This document shows, piece after piece, positions 8,837 to 16,164 of a stretch of 64,000 bases of DNA (within the stretch, counting starts at the first letter, position 1; each line of letters begins with the position of its first letter). This DNA is from Sphingomonas sanxanigenens DSM 19645 = NX02. GTDB taxonomy: Bacteria; Pseudomonadota; Alphaproteobacteria; Sphingomonadales; Sphingomonadaceae. The notes beneath the pieces were generated by a model. The model was given only the letters and a program-made list of their open reading frames with translations, was not told the origin of the DNA and searched no databases. Position numbers and translations under genes: made by a program. The stretch covers positions 124,001 to 188,000 of the forward strand of contig NZ_CP011450.1 in the NCBI RefSeq assembly GCF_000512205.2, read 5' to 3'.

Positions 8837-9967
8837 TCAACGGCTCTCCTGAAAGCGCCGCGCGAGGCGCGCCGACGCCCCGCTCTTGGCCGCGAGCCGC
8901 GCACCGTAGCGCATGACCGTCTTGGGGTCCCGCCAGCGATAGGCCTGCATGATCGCCGGCAGGCTCTCGCCGGCGGCGAAATTGTCCTGCGCCACGCCAA
9001 CCCTGATCGAGTGGCTCGACACCGCTTTCACCCAGCGCTCGAGCTCCGCTTCGCTCATTCCTCCGAGCAGCTTCTTCTCGAAAGCGGCGCGGATCAGCCT
9101 GCGGTAGATCAATGTGATCGTGTTCGGATGCAGGGGCCCCTCTCCCACCGACCGCACCGAGCCGTCGAAATAGGTCTCGACGCGCCGGAAGAGCGGTCCG
9201 CCCACGATCCCGCTGGCCCGCTTCCACTCCGCAATCGCCTGCATCGTCTCGGGCGAGAGATAGGCGATGGCGCCCGCGCGCTCGCGGTCAGTCTTGCTGG
9301 TCGCAATGAACAGGGTTCCCGAGCCGTCGGAATCGGGCCCTTCGACCGCGTCACAGACGATCGCCACCAGCTCGGAGCGCCGGCAGCCGCTGTCATAGGC
9401 GACGCGCAGCAGCGCGCGGTCGCGCGCGCCGAGCATGTCGCGGCGAGAGGCCTTGAGCAGATGCGCCAGGCAGATACCGGTCGCCGGATCGTCAAGGTCG
9501 CTCACCTCACCCTTGAACCGGATGCCGCGCGCCTGGCGCTGGCGCGTGCCCAATAGCTTGCGCAAGCCCTTGAGCTCGAGCCGCACCAGCGGCGCGGCGG
9601 TGGGATCGTCGAGGCCGGCCATGCGGTAGGCCCAGCCGATGTTCACCAGATAGCGCTCGATCGTCGCCGGCGCCCGTTGCTTCAGCGGATTGCGCGGATC
9701 CTGCTCGACCCCCGACAAGGCGCGCAGATAGGAAGCGACCGCCTCCGCATCGGCCCGCGCTGTCGCAAGTCCGCGCCGCCGACACCATTGGTCCCAGATC
9801 TTCAGGTCCGACAGGAAGGCGCGGATCGTGTTCGTCGACCAGGCCCGCGCGGCCGCGGCGACGAGCTGCGGATCGGCGAGCCGGCGGGCCGGCGCCAGCG
9901 CCTCGACCTGCGAGACGATCTCGCTGATCGGCGCCGCCTCGGCACGGTGGAGCGCAGGTTCAGCCAT
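8837..9967 (-). CDS. Tyrosine recombinase (phage integrase family)
   Basis: A 376-residue site-specific recombinase. The N-terminal SAM-like core-binding part (AWSTNTIRAFLSDLKIWDQW) is followed by a catalytic domain with the Arg of GCRRSEL, Lys of TSKTDRE, HSIR (His-x-x-Arg) and nucleophile Tyr in VMRYGARL. The likely ATG at 9967 overlaps the end of the TIR gene by 8 nt, so it is translated with it rather than as a free-standing integrase; the longer frame to 10042 is less likely. Similar recombinases occur on sphingomonad plasmids and islands. It may move the island, or be a working part of the operon. Confidence 0.8.
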   Translation of the reverse strand: MAEPALHRAEAAPISEIVSQVEALAPARRLADPQLVAAAARAWSTNTIRAFLSDLKIWDQWCRRRGLATARADAEAVASYLRALSGVEQDPRNPLKQRAPATIERYLVNIGWAYRMAGLDDPTAAPLVRLELKGLRKLLGTRQRQARGIRFKGEVSDLDDPATGICLAHLLKASRRDMLGARDRALLRVAYDSGCRRSELVAIVCDAVEGPDSDGSGTLFIATSKTDRERAGAIAYLSPETMQAIAEWKRASGIVGGPLFRRVETYFDGSVRSVGEGPLHPNTITLIYRRLIRAAFEKKLLGGMSEAELERWVKAVSSHSIRVGVAQDNFAAGESLPAIMQAYRWRDPKTVMRYGARLAAKSGASARLARRFQESR

Positions 9968-11201
9968 GATTGCGCGCGAAGCGCAACGTCTCGTCGGTGC
10001 GCACAAGCTGCACGGCCCGCCAGGGCGCCGAGGCCAGCGCATGCCGGGATTTGATCGCCCCGACCCGCTCGAGATAGCAGATGGCGCTGTTCATCCGGCG
10101 CGGTTCCCATCCGAGCACCTCGGCAAGCCGCTGGGTGTCGGCGGCCCGCTCCTCGCCCGTCACCATCCGGTTCGCCAGCGTCCGCGCATCCTCGCTGGGG
10201 CTGAACGGCATGAACGCCTCGTCAAAGTCCACGAACAGCGCCGGCTGCGGAGCATAGTGCCCGCTCACGTTCAACTCGCGCAGATAACCGCCGTCCGTCA
10301 GGTCGAGCATCGCGATCCTGAGATCATCCGCCGCGATGTCGAGCGCGGCCGTGAGGTCCTCGAGGGTCACCAGGGGGTCGACGGCCAGCGCATGCGCGCT
10401 GGTCTCGACGACATGCTTGCCGACCGCGACCGCCGCCGGCGACCAGCCCTCCAGCCCGCTCGGCGCCGTCTGGACATAGCGGGGCGCGGCGCCAAGCGCC
10501 GGCTTGCGGCTAACGCCGTGCAGGCGGTCCACCAGCCCCTTGAGATCCGCCTGGCTCGCTGGATCGATCTTGAGGAACAGCATCGCCTGCAGGAAGGGTG
10601 AGAGCTTCGCAGGATCGAGGTCGACGACGAGCGGCACGAACCGGCTCTTGCCACCGACCTGCTGGACGAGGCCGACGTCGATCTCCTTTGCGACCCACGG
10701 CTTGGCGATCGACGTTTCAGTCAGCACCACGACGAAATGGGTCATGCTGCCGAGGCCCTCCTCCATCTTCTGGCGAAGGCTGTCGCCGGGCTCGATCTCC
10801 CACTCGTCGAACCAGACGTCGACGCCGTTCGCCATCAGATATTCCGCGACCGGACGCACTCGATCCTTGTCCTCGCTCGCGTGCGCCAGATAGACTTTGG
10901 GGTGCGCGGCGCCGTCGGCGGCATTCATGACCTGAACCTTTCCCGGGTCGACACCCAGACGCTCTTCGAGAAGCCGCGCGAAAGCCGGCGAGCCGGTGGT
11001 GCGGATCGCCACCCGATTGCCCGACAGCCGATCGACGAAGACGTCGGCGTGGCGGCCGGTCTCGGGATCGACGATCGAGGCGGCCGCTCCCCTCGCCTTC
11101 TCCTCGAGCGCCTGCATGCCGAGCGCGATCGCCTTGGCTTCGATGTCAGCGGCGAACCTGCTGGCGTCAAACGGCCGGCCATTGTGGGTGAACCTGATCA
11201 T
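9960..11201 (-). CDS. TIR-domain protein with C-terminal winged-helix-like module
   Basis: A 413-residue protein from the ATG at 11201, which overlaps the stop of the upstream gene as ATGA. Residues about 98-230 form a TIR domain: KVYLAHASEDKD, GVDVWFDEWEIEPGDSL and KPWVAKEIDVGL, where Glu173 in WVAKEI sits where SARM1 has its catalytic glutamate (WVHKEI), so NADase activity is plausible. The C-terminal half resembles the 172-residue protein encoded just upstream, including a shared GWE.RR.N.A signature. TIR effectors in bacteria act in abortive anti-phage defence; the partner genes here are not a known set. Confidence 0.75.
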   Translation of the reverse strand: MIRFTHNGRPFDASRFAADIEAKAIALGMQALEEKARGAAASIVDPETGRHADVFVDRLSGNRVAIRTTGSPAFARLLEERLGVDPGKVQVMNAADGAAHPKVYLAHASEDKDRVRPVAEYLMANGVDVWFDEWEIEPGDSLRQKMEEGLGSMTHFVVVLTETSIAKPWVAKEIDVGLVQQVGGKSRFVPLVVDLDPAKLSPFLQAMLFLKIDPASQADLKGLVDRLHGVSRKPALGAAPRYVQTAPSGLEGWSPAAVAVGKHVVETSAHALAVDPLVTLEDLTAALDIAADDLRIAMLDLTDGGYLRELNVSGHYAPQPALFVDFDEAFMPFSPSEDARTLANRMVTGEERAADTQRLAEVLGWEPRRMNSAICYLERVGAIKSRHALASAPWRAVQLVRTDETLRFARNHG

Positions 11202-11716
11202 TGGCTGTTGCGCTGAACGTATCGGCGCAGCTCCACCAGATCCTCGTCGGCGAGCAGGATCCCCATCGTCGGATAGTCGTCCTGCAGCGACTTGCGCACG
11301 CGGCCGTCGTGAACGCATGGGATCAGCAGCGCGAAGGCGGGGTTGAAGCGGCGGCGCTCCCAGCCCGCGGCCTCCTCGAGCTTCCTGGCGTTCCCGCCCA
11401 GTTCGGGCTGGTCGAGCAGCAACCGGGCGAGCACGACCGAATCCTCGACCGGGTCGTGCCCGGTGATCGCCGGATCGCTGGCGATGAAAAGCTCTACCGT
11501 TGTGCGCACGCGCGGCAGGTGCGGCCCCAGCACGTGCGAGAGCGTCACGAGCCCGTCGGCCTCGAGCTCGGCCAGCGCCAATCCCAACGTCTTGCGGCTC
11601 TCCTGCGGAAAGGCCTCGAGCAGCTCGTCGCCAAAATGCGTGGGCAGGCCCTTGGGGCTATGCTCGGCCATGTGGCGGCCGAGCCGCTGCGCTAGGTCAC
11701 TCAGATGCTCGTACAC
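11198..11716 (-). CDS. Winged-helix-like protein, first gene of the TIR operon
   Basis: A 172-residue soluble protein of unknown family. It reads as two helical modules: LLEAFPQESRKTLGLALAEL then DSVVLARLLLDQPEL and AAGWERRRFNPAFALL. The second half aligns by eye with the C-terminal half of the TIR protein (LAEVLGWEPRRMNSAICYL), so it looks like a stand-alone copy of the TIR protein's non-TIR part. It heads the operon and faces a palindrome at 11814-11840; a regulator, sensor or inhibitor of the TIR protein would fit. Confidence 0.55.
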   Translation of the reverse strand: MYEHLSDLAQRLGRHMAEHSPKGLPTHFGDELLEAFPQESRKTLGLALAELEADGLVTLSHVLGPHLPRVRTTVELFIASDPAITGHDPVEDSVVLARLLLDQPELGGNARKLEEAAGWERRRFNPAFALLIPCVHDGRVRKSLQDDYPTMGILLADEDLVELRRYVQRNSQ

Positions 11717-11813
11717 GCCTCGTCTTCCCTGTTACGCCCCGGTGTCGAGGCCCGCCGGCGTACGGACAGCCGGCTCCTAATCCTTACCGGTATATAGAAG
11801 CTTCAACAATGGG

Positions 11814-11840
11814 GTGTTGATAAGGGTCCATTATCAACAC
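11814..11840. promoter_or_regulatory. Perfect palindrome between divergent units
   Basis: GTGTTGATAA and its exact reverse complement TTATCAACAC are separated by 7 nt. A third copy of the core, TTCAACA, lies at 11802-11808. TATACT at 11858-11863 could be a plus-strand -10 box and TATATA at 11791-11796 a minus-strand one, so the palindrome sits where a repressor would control both the TIR operon and the divergent gene. Confidence 0.55.
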
Positions 11841-11892
11841 TAGGCGTGACTCCACGCTATACTCAAAGGGCGATCTCGGGATATGCTTGGGG

Positions 11893-12387
11893 ATGGCTCG
11901 CCGCTCTTCCGCGCTGACATCGCTGCCGTGGAGCGACGGTCTCGCCGCGGCGCTCGAGCAGGCGAGCGCCGCCGTCGGGCGGCTCGATGCGCGGACTTCC
12001 GCCACTTCGGGTGCTCGCGCGTGGCAATTGCGCGCCGCCTGGACCGGCTACGCCGCCGCGCTCCAGCTCCAGGGCCACGAGATAGACGAAATCGATGTTT
12101 TTTCGTGGGGCTGCGCCCTCCCCGTCCCCGGCCGGCCACGGATCGCGACGCTCGACGATCCCTTCGAAGGCTTCGCCAGATGGCAGGCCCAGTTCGCCGG
12201 AAACACCCGGCGCCACTGGCGCGAGGACCTGGGCGCGCGGGTCGAACCCGACCCGAGCTACGCCGGCCCCCGGCTGATCCGCGCGCTCGAGGCTCTGCGG
12301 CAGATCAGCATCGCCGAGAAATCGAAGTGCAGCATACGCACGGCGGCTGTGCAGCGCATCGGCATGGGTCCAGAAAGCGCGGCTTAG
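11893..12387 (+). CDS. Island-type protein resembling RHE_PE00001/DUF1612 N-terminal region
   Basis: A 164-residue product from the ATG at 11893 (a TTG two codons earlier is possible). SLPWSDGLAAALEQASAAVGRLDAR followed by a helical region and LDDPFEGFARWQAQF recalls the N-terminal part of RHE_PE00001/Fic-associated proteins that are frequent on alphaproteobacterial plasmids and islands. Family assignment is from memory and moderate. The gene is flanked by an imperfect 22-24 nt direct repeat (11857-11880 and 12390-12411). Confidence 0.4.
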   Translation: MARRSSALTSLPWSDGLAAALEQASAAVGRLDARTSATSGARAWQLRAAWTGYAAALQLQGHEIDEIDVFSWGCALPVPGRPRIATLDDPFEGFARWQAQFAGNTRRHWREDLGARVEPDPSYAGPRLIRALEALRQISIAEKSKCSIRTAAVQRIGMGPESAA

Positions 12388-12416
12388 CTCTATACTGGGT
12401 GCGATCTCGGGTGCAG

Positions 12417-12884
12417 TCATTCTCTTTCGCCGGAAAACCGGTGAAGGGGCCGTTCCTGGTAATGATCGTCGCAGGCGAGTATCCGGAAGCGCACGGCTAC
12501 GCACCATTGCGCGCATTTGCCCAACCGATTTATTCGAGCCGTCGCTTCATCCCGGTCAATTCCGAGTTCGAGCGAGACGTTCTGCGCGCGCTTCTGGAAG
12601 CGAGGCGCGAGCTAGCCGAGGAGGGCCTTGATATCTTTGTCGAGAAGCCCGTCTTTGATCACCTCACTCCCGCCGGCCCCTGCCGCCCCGACTTCCTGAT
12701 CGAAGCGCGTTCAGGCACGACCGGCGAGATCAGGCAATGGATCTTGGAGGTGCTGGAGTTCGGCGAGCCCGAGGTCCACCAACGCGAAAGGCTTCGGCGA
12801 GTAGCGCCACTGTTGACTGTCAACCCGGCCGACCGCAACGCGGCGCACCTGGTAGCCCGACTCTCAGACGCCTTCGCCCTTTAA
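12417..12884 (+). pseudogene. 3' remnant of a DUF1173-family gene
   Basis: From about 12417 the frame reads GKPVKGPFLVMIVAGEYPE, then FIPVNSEFERDVLRALLEA and FVEKPVFDHLTPAGPCRPDF, which matches the C-terminal end of DUF1173 proteins carried on alphaproteobacterial mobile elements. Those proteins are several hundred residues long; here only about 155 codons remain, directly behind the previous gene, with no credible start. The frame upstream of 12417 is a shadow of that gene. Read as a truncated remnant of conjugative or island backbone. Confidence 0.55.
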
Positions 12885-12888
12885 ACGA

Positions 12889-13158
12889 TCAGCTCCACCT
12901 CAACGTGAATCCGAACGAACTGACGATCGCGAGCGTCACGGGCGTCGAAAGCAGATAAAGCTTCTGCCACCGCCACCAGGATTTGGGGAGGAACAGCGCC
13001 ACATCCTTGGCGCTGCGAAGCTGCGCCCAGGCCTTCTCGCGCCAGAGGCGACAGGCGAGAACAAGGATCGCCAAGGCCATTGCGATCGCGCAGCACAGAG
13101 CGGTCGCAGTATAAAGCGCCATCCAGTTGATCATTTCAGCATCGCTCAGATGCGCCAT
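12889..13158 (-). CDS. Small inner-membrane protein of unknown function
   Basis: An 89-residue protein with two predicted membrane helices, one at residues 16-37 (TATALCCAIAMALAILVLAC) and one near 69-85. The linker is positively charged (RLWREKAW). The stop lies 4 nt past the DUF1173 remnant on the other strand. No family recognised. Confidence 0.45.
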   Translation of the reverse strand: MAHLSDAEMINWMALYTATALCCAIAMALAILVLACRLWREKAWAQLRSAKDVALFLPKSWWRWQKLYLLSTPVTLAIVSSFGFTLRWS

Positions 13159-13270
13159 GGTCTACCCCATCGCTGCCAAACGAAGTCTCGCCTGTTCAAC
13201 TGCGTTCCAACCCGCCGCGCGACTTATCACTTTTCTTTATCATCATGCTTCTCCGGTTTCTGCCGGTCCG

Positions 13271-13996
13271 CTAGCCTGACGCGCTTGACCGACGCCGCTT
13301 CGGCCAACGCATGCAAAGAAGCACGGCCCCGCCAAGCCAAAGTCCGAGGCCGCCGAGCGCAAACCCTAGAAGCCATGGCGTGTTGAAGTCCTCGTGATTC
13401 TTCCAATCCATGATGTGAAGGCTCCAGAAGAAGTCATAAAGCCGCCACGTGCCTGTCCTCACCGCCGCAATCCGGCCGGTATCGGCCGCCACGAAGATCC
13501 GAGTGGAGTCCGGATCGGCGAACGTCACACGCCAGGCGGGAAGCGTGCCGCGATATTCGGGACTGGCGCGATCGATCAGTTCCACGTTCACACTTGGGTG
13601 ATCGTTGCTCCGCCAGGCGGCCCTCGCTACCGCTTGGGCTTGCGCCGCAGTTGGGGCGGGCAACAGTGCGCCCGTTCTCGCGTCGAACAGCCGCGTCCCT
13701 CGGGCCGTTGTCGCCTCAGCGACCGGGCGGCCAAGCCACATGCGATAGCTCACGGTCTCGATCCGCGTCCCGGTCGCCGCGACGATCACTGATGGTGGGA
13801 CGAGCGCCACGCCGCGAGGCAAGGGCGCCACGGCTTTGCGGTCCACAAGGTGATCGCCATGCACTCGATCGATGGGCAAGAAGCTCATCAACGCGCCGCT
13901 CGCGAACCACAAAAGAAGCTGCGCGCCGACAATGATCGCGAGCCACTTGTGAGTGCGGCTCGCGAGAAGGTGCAGCCGAAGTTTGGTGCTTCTCAG
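13271..13996 (-). CDS. PepSY-type membrane protein with a CTG start
   Basis: A PepSY-associated membrane protein related to the two at 42234-43669: HKWLAIIVGAQLLLWFASGALM (first helix), IFVAADTGRIAAVR and FFWSLHIMDWKNHEDFN before a last helix. The first helix lies upstream of the first in-frame ATG/TTG, and no ATG, GTG or TTG occurs before it. CTG at 13994-13996 gives 241 residues, has GGAG 8 nt upstream, and overlaps the TGA of the broken cytochrome c gene as CTGA. So either a genuine CTG start or an ATG lost by mutation. Such proteins are linked to periplasmic metal reduction. Confidence 0.6.
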   Translation of the reverse strand: MRSTKLRLHLLASRTHKWLAIIVGAQLLLWFASGALMSFLPIDRVHGDHLVDRKAVAPLPRGVALVPPSVIVAATGTRIETVSYRMWLGRPVAEATTARGTRLFDARTGALLPAPTAAQAQAVARAAWRSNDHPSVNVELIDRASPEYRGTLPAWRVTFADPDSTRIFVAADTGRIAAVRTGTWRLYDFFWSLHIMDWKNHEDFNTPWLLGFALGGLGLWLGGAVLLCMRWPKRRRSSASG

Positions 13997-14400
13997 GGTC
14001 GAATCTCCATCCTTGCGTGTCTCATTTCGTGCCTGCCAGATTCTTCATCATCCCGCGTGGCCGACAGGTGCGCCCGCGACCAGCGCTTGTACGGCTCAGC
14101 CGTCATCCCCGAGAGTTAGCGCACGAACGCCACCGTGTCCCAGACAGGGGATCCGGTGCGTCTTGCCCCCCGCCGGCTCGGCCGTCAGCTTACACCATGC
14201 TTGATAATCCAGGGCTGCTGAGCGGGCGTGAGGCGTTGCGCCACCCCTCGCCAGTTCGGGGCTTGCCATTAAGGGCCTTGGCTCACCTCCGATTCCTCCG
14301 CGCCGGGGCGATAGATGACAGCCGCTGCACATCTCTCCGTAGAGGCCGACACCGACTGACACCCGTTGCGCCGACGCAAAATCCGGCCGCGCCCTTGGCA
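13993..14400 (-). pseudogene. Frameshifted cytochrome c gene
   Basis: Pieces of one class I cytochrome c can be read in different minus frames: GLYGEMCSGCHLSPR with the CxxCH haem site (about 14310-14345), PELARG, then WIIKHGV in another frame, then VWDTVAFVR followed by an in-frame TAA and a tail ending at the TGA at 13993-13995. At least two frameshifts and a nonsense codon make it non-functional. The last frame overlaps the PepSY gene's CTG, so the two were once a translationally coupled pair. Confidence 0.6.
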
Positions 14401-14484
14401 ATCAGCCCGCTGGCACGGCGGTCGAACAGGTCAGTTGCTTGTCCGGCTTACAGATAGCGCCCGATCGCACTGCCCGGGCTCGGT

Positions 14485-14517
14485 CACGTCCTGAACTTCG
14501 GTGACGTTCAGGACGTG
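14485..14517. repeat. Perfect 12-bp inverted repeat
   Basis: CACGTCCTGAAC and its complement flank a 9-nt loop. It lies 56 nt beyond the stop of the 14573-14842 minus gene and could end that transcript, though there is no T-tract. An operator for the decayed cytochrome gene is the alternative. Confidence 0.5.
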
Positions 14518-14572
14518 GCTGCGATCTCGATCGGTGGGCGGCCCAGCTTTTCGAGGGCGATCGCGTGACGGG

Positions 14573-14842
14573 CTAACCAACGACGGGATCTTTGACCCAC
14601 CCCAAGGCATCGTGCAGCTCTGATATGTCGGCGTCGATGATCGCGTACAGGTCTTTATCTTCCTCGCGAAAGAACATGCGCGCCTTCGCTTCGTCTTCGG
14701 CAGGGGGAAGCATCGCTCCCAGGCGCTCCGGCCATTTCGCGTCTATGAATCTCATGAGCCGCTTCCAGGCCGCGGATCGGGTCTGATGGAGGCTCAGGAA
14801 GGGAACGCCGTTTACTACAATCGCAAGGATCGTCACCTGCAT
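14573..14842 (-). CDS. Small protein of unknown function
   Basis: An 89-residue protein from the ATG at 14842: a hydrophobic start (MQVTILAIVVNGVPFLSL) and an acidic C-terminal half (REEDKDLYAIIDADISELHDALGW). I do not recognise a family. The hydrophobic start is too short for a certain signal peptide. A longer frame to 15109 overlaps the methyltransferase gene and is not supported. Confidence 0.4.
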   Translation of the reverse strand: MQVTILAIVVNGVPFLSLHQTRSAAWKRLMRFIDAKWPERLGAMLPPAEDEAKARMFFREEDKDLYAIIDADISELHDALGWVKDPVVG

Positions 14843-14903
14843 GGTCACATACGCCCCCTCGATTTCGTCATGTTCGTGATGATCTTGCGGAGGAGGACAA
14901 CGT

Positions 14904-15653
14904 CTAACCTCCTGGCAGCATGTTGTCGTGTTCTCGAGAACCCTCGCTAACCGGCCCGTCCGTCTGATGGCCTGCCATTCGAGCATTTCCTGTGAAGGCC
15001 AGTCCTGCAATCTCCCGCTTCCAACGCAAGCTGGGGAAGAAGGCGGGAACATGGGCCATGTACTGGCGGTAGCTATCGCCGTAGGTCGCGAGCGCGTATC
15101 TCTCCTCATGCTTAGCCAAACGAATGTACATCACCACCAGCACCGGAAACATGGCAAGCGTCAGAAGCGTCGGCCATTGTAGCAAGAAACCGAGCATGAC
15201 GAGGATGAACCCTACGTATTGAGGGTGCCGCACCCGGGCGTAGACCCCCGTCATTGCCAATTCGTGTTTGCGCTGACTCGTGTGAAGCGCCATCCACGCG
15301 ATCGAGATTAGCCAAAAGCCTACACCAATCAGCACAAAGCTGGCGATGTGGAACGGGCCGAAATGCGGATTGATGCGCCAGCCGAACATCATTTCCAGGA
15401 TGTGGCCAGCATCGTGGCTCCACCAGTCGACGCCGGGGAAATGCGACTGGAGCCACCCCGACAGCAGGAAGATGGTGAGCGGGAAGCCATACATTTCGGC
15501 GAAGAGCGCGACGATGAACGCACTGAACGCGCCGAAGCTGCGCCAGTCGCGCCGCGTTGCCGGCTTGAAGAAGCTGAACGCAAAGAGGATGAAAACGGCG
15601 GCATTGACCAGCGCGAGCCCCCACAGACCATAGCCATAGTCGGCGTGCGTCAT
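14904..15653 (-). CDS. Isoprenylcysteine-carboxyl-methyltransferase-like membrane protein
   Basis: A 249-residue integral membrane protein with about five helices and the signature of the ICMT/PEMT methyltransferase group: GVYARVRHPQYVGFILVMLG, then RLAKHEERYALATYGDSYRQYM. The ATG overlaps the stop of the DUF2933 gene (ATGA). DUF2933 plus methyltransferase pairs are common in metal-resistance islands of alphaproteobacteria; the substrate is unknown. The unusually polar last 40 residues (GNARMAGHQTDGPVSEG) are probably a read-through addition. Confidence 0.7.
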   Translation of the reverse strand: MTHADYGYGLWGLALVNAAVFILFAFSFFKPATRRDWRSFGAFSAFIVALFAEMYGFPLTIFLLSGWLQSHFPGVDWWSHDAGHILEMMFGWRINPHFGPFHIASFVLIGVGFWLISIAWMALHTSQRKHELAMTGVYARVRHPQYVGFILVMLGFLLQWPTLLTLAMFPVLVVMYIRLAKHEERYALATYGDSYRQYMAHVPAFFPSLRWKREIAGLAFTGNARMAGHQTDGPVSEGSREHDNMLPGG

Positions 15654-15913
15654 CGCGACTCTCCTTCGATGCGGCCGTTGGGATTGGCCGGCAAGCCGGC
15701 GGGTGCCTGGCCGGGCTCATGGCCATGCTGATGCCCACCTTGGCCGTGGTGCATGAACAGGTGCATGAGCGGGCAGGCGAGCAGGATGAGATAGGGCAGC
15801 ACACCCAGGAAGTGCGCGGTATGCTCGGTAATGAGGAAGAAGCTGGCGACGAGCAGGAAGCCGATCAGAACGATCTTGCCGCGCTTGCGCATGCGATGGT
15901 CATGTTCGCCCAT
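15650..15913 (-). CDS. DUF2933-family small membrane protein
   Basis: An 87-residue protein from the ATG at 15913 (MGEHDHRMRKRGK). Two helices, IVLIGFLLVASFFLIT and FLGVLPYLILLACPLMHLF, are followed by a His-rich tail (HHGQGGHQHGHEPG). This is the DUF2933 pattern, often next to copper or silver resistance genes. A bipartite motif shared with other island genes (CTTCGC-N4-TACTTATA) lies about 60 nt upstream. Confidence 0.7.
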   Translation of the reverse strand: MGEHDHRMRKRGKIVLIGFLLVASFFLITEHTAHFLGVLPYLILLACPLMHLFMHHGQGGHQHGHEPGQAPAGLPANPNGRIEGESR

Positions 15914-16164
15914 ATGCCGTTCTCTTCTAGTCAACCTCCAGCCTGCATAGGCTCGAGTCCAAGGAGCAAGGTATAAGTAGAGAGCGAAGTCCGAAGGGCA
16001 TCGCGCAAGCATGGGTAAGGTGATCGATCGGATCGGCCACCGGTGTTCGCGCGACGCAACTGTCGGGAGCAGCAGTCGTGCTGCGGCTTTTGCGTATAGG
16101 CGTGCGGCGTCCGCGAATCAAAGCTGCGCTCACGAACATAATCGTGAGAGGCAGGCCCGCGTCC
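15914..16164. promoter_or_regulatory. Divergent intergenic region with island motif
   Basis: This 251-nt stretch separates the minus DUF2933 unit from the plus metallo-hydrolase operon. On the minus strand CTTCGC-N4-TACTTATA ends at 15972. No gene seen. Confidence 0.4.

Noticed and set aside
8837-9967. Reading the tyrosine recombinase as a simple island integrase with att sites nearby
   Set aside because: No tRNA and no long direct repeats marking att sites were seen in the window, and the gene is translationally linked to the TIR gene; an island role remains possible but is not shown.
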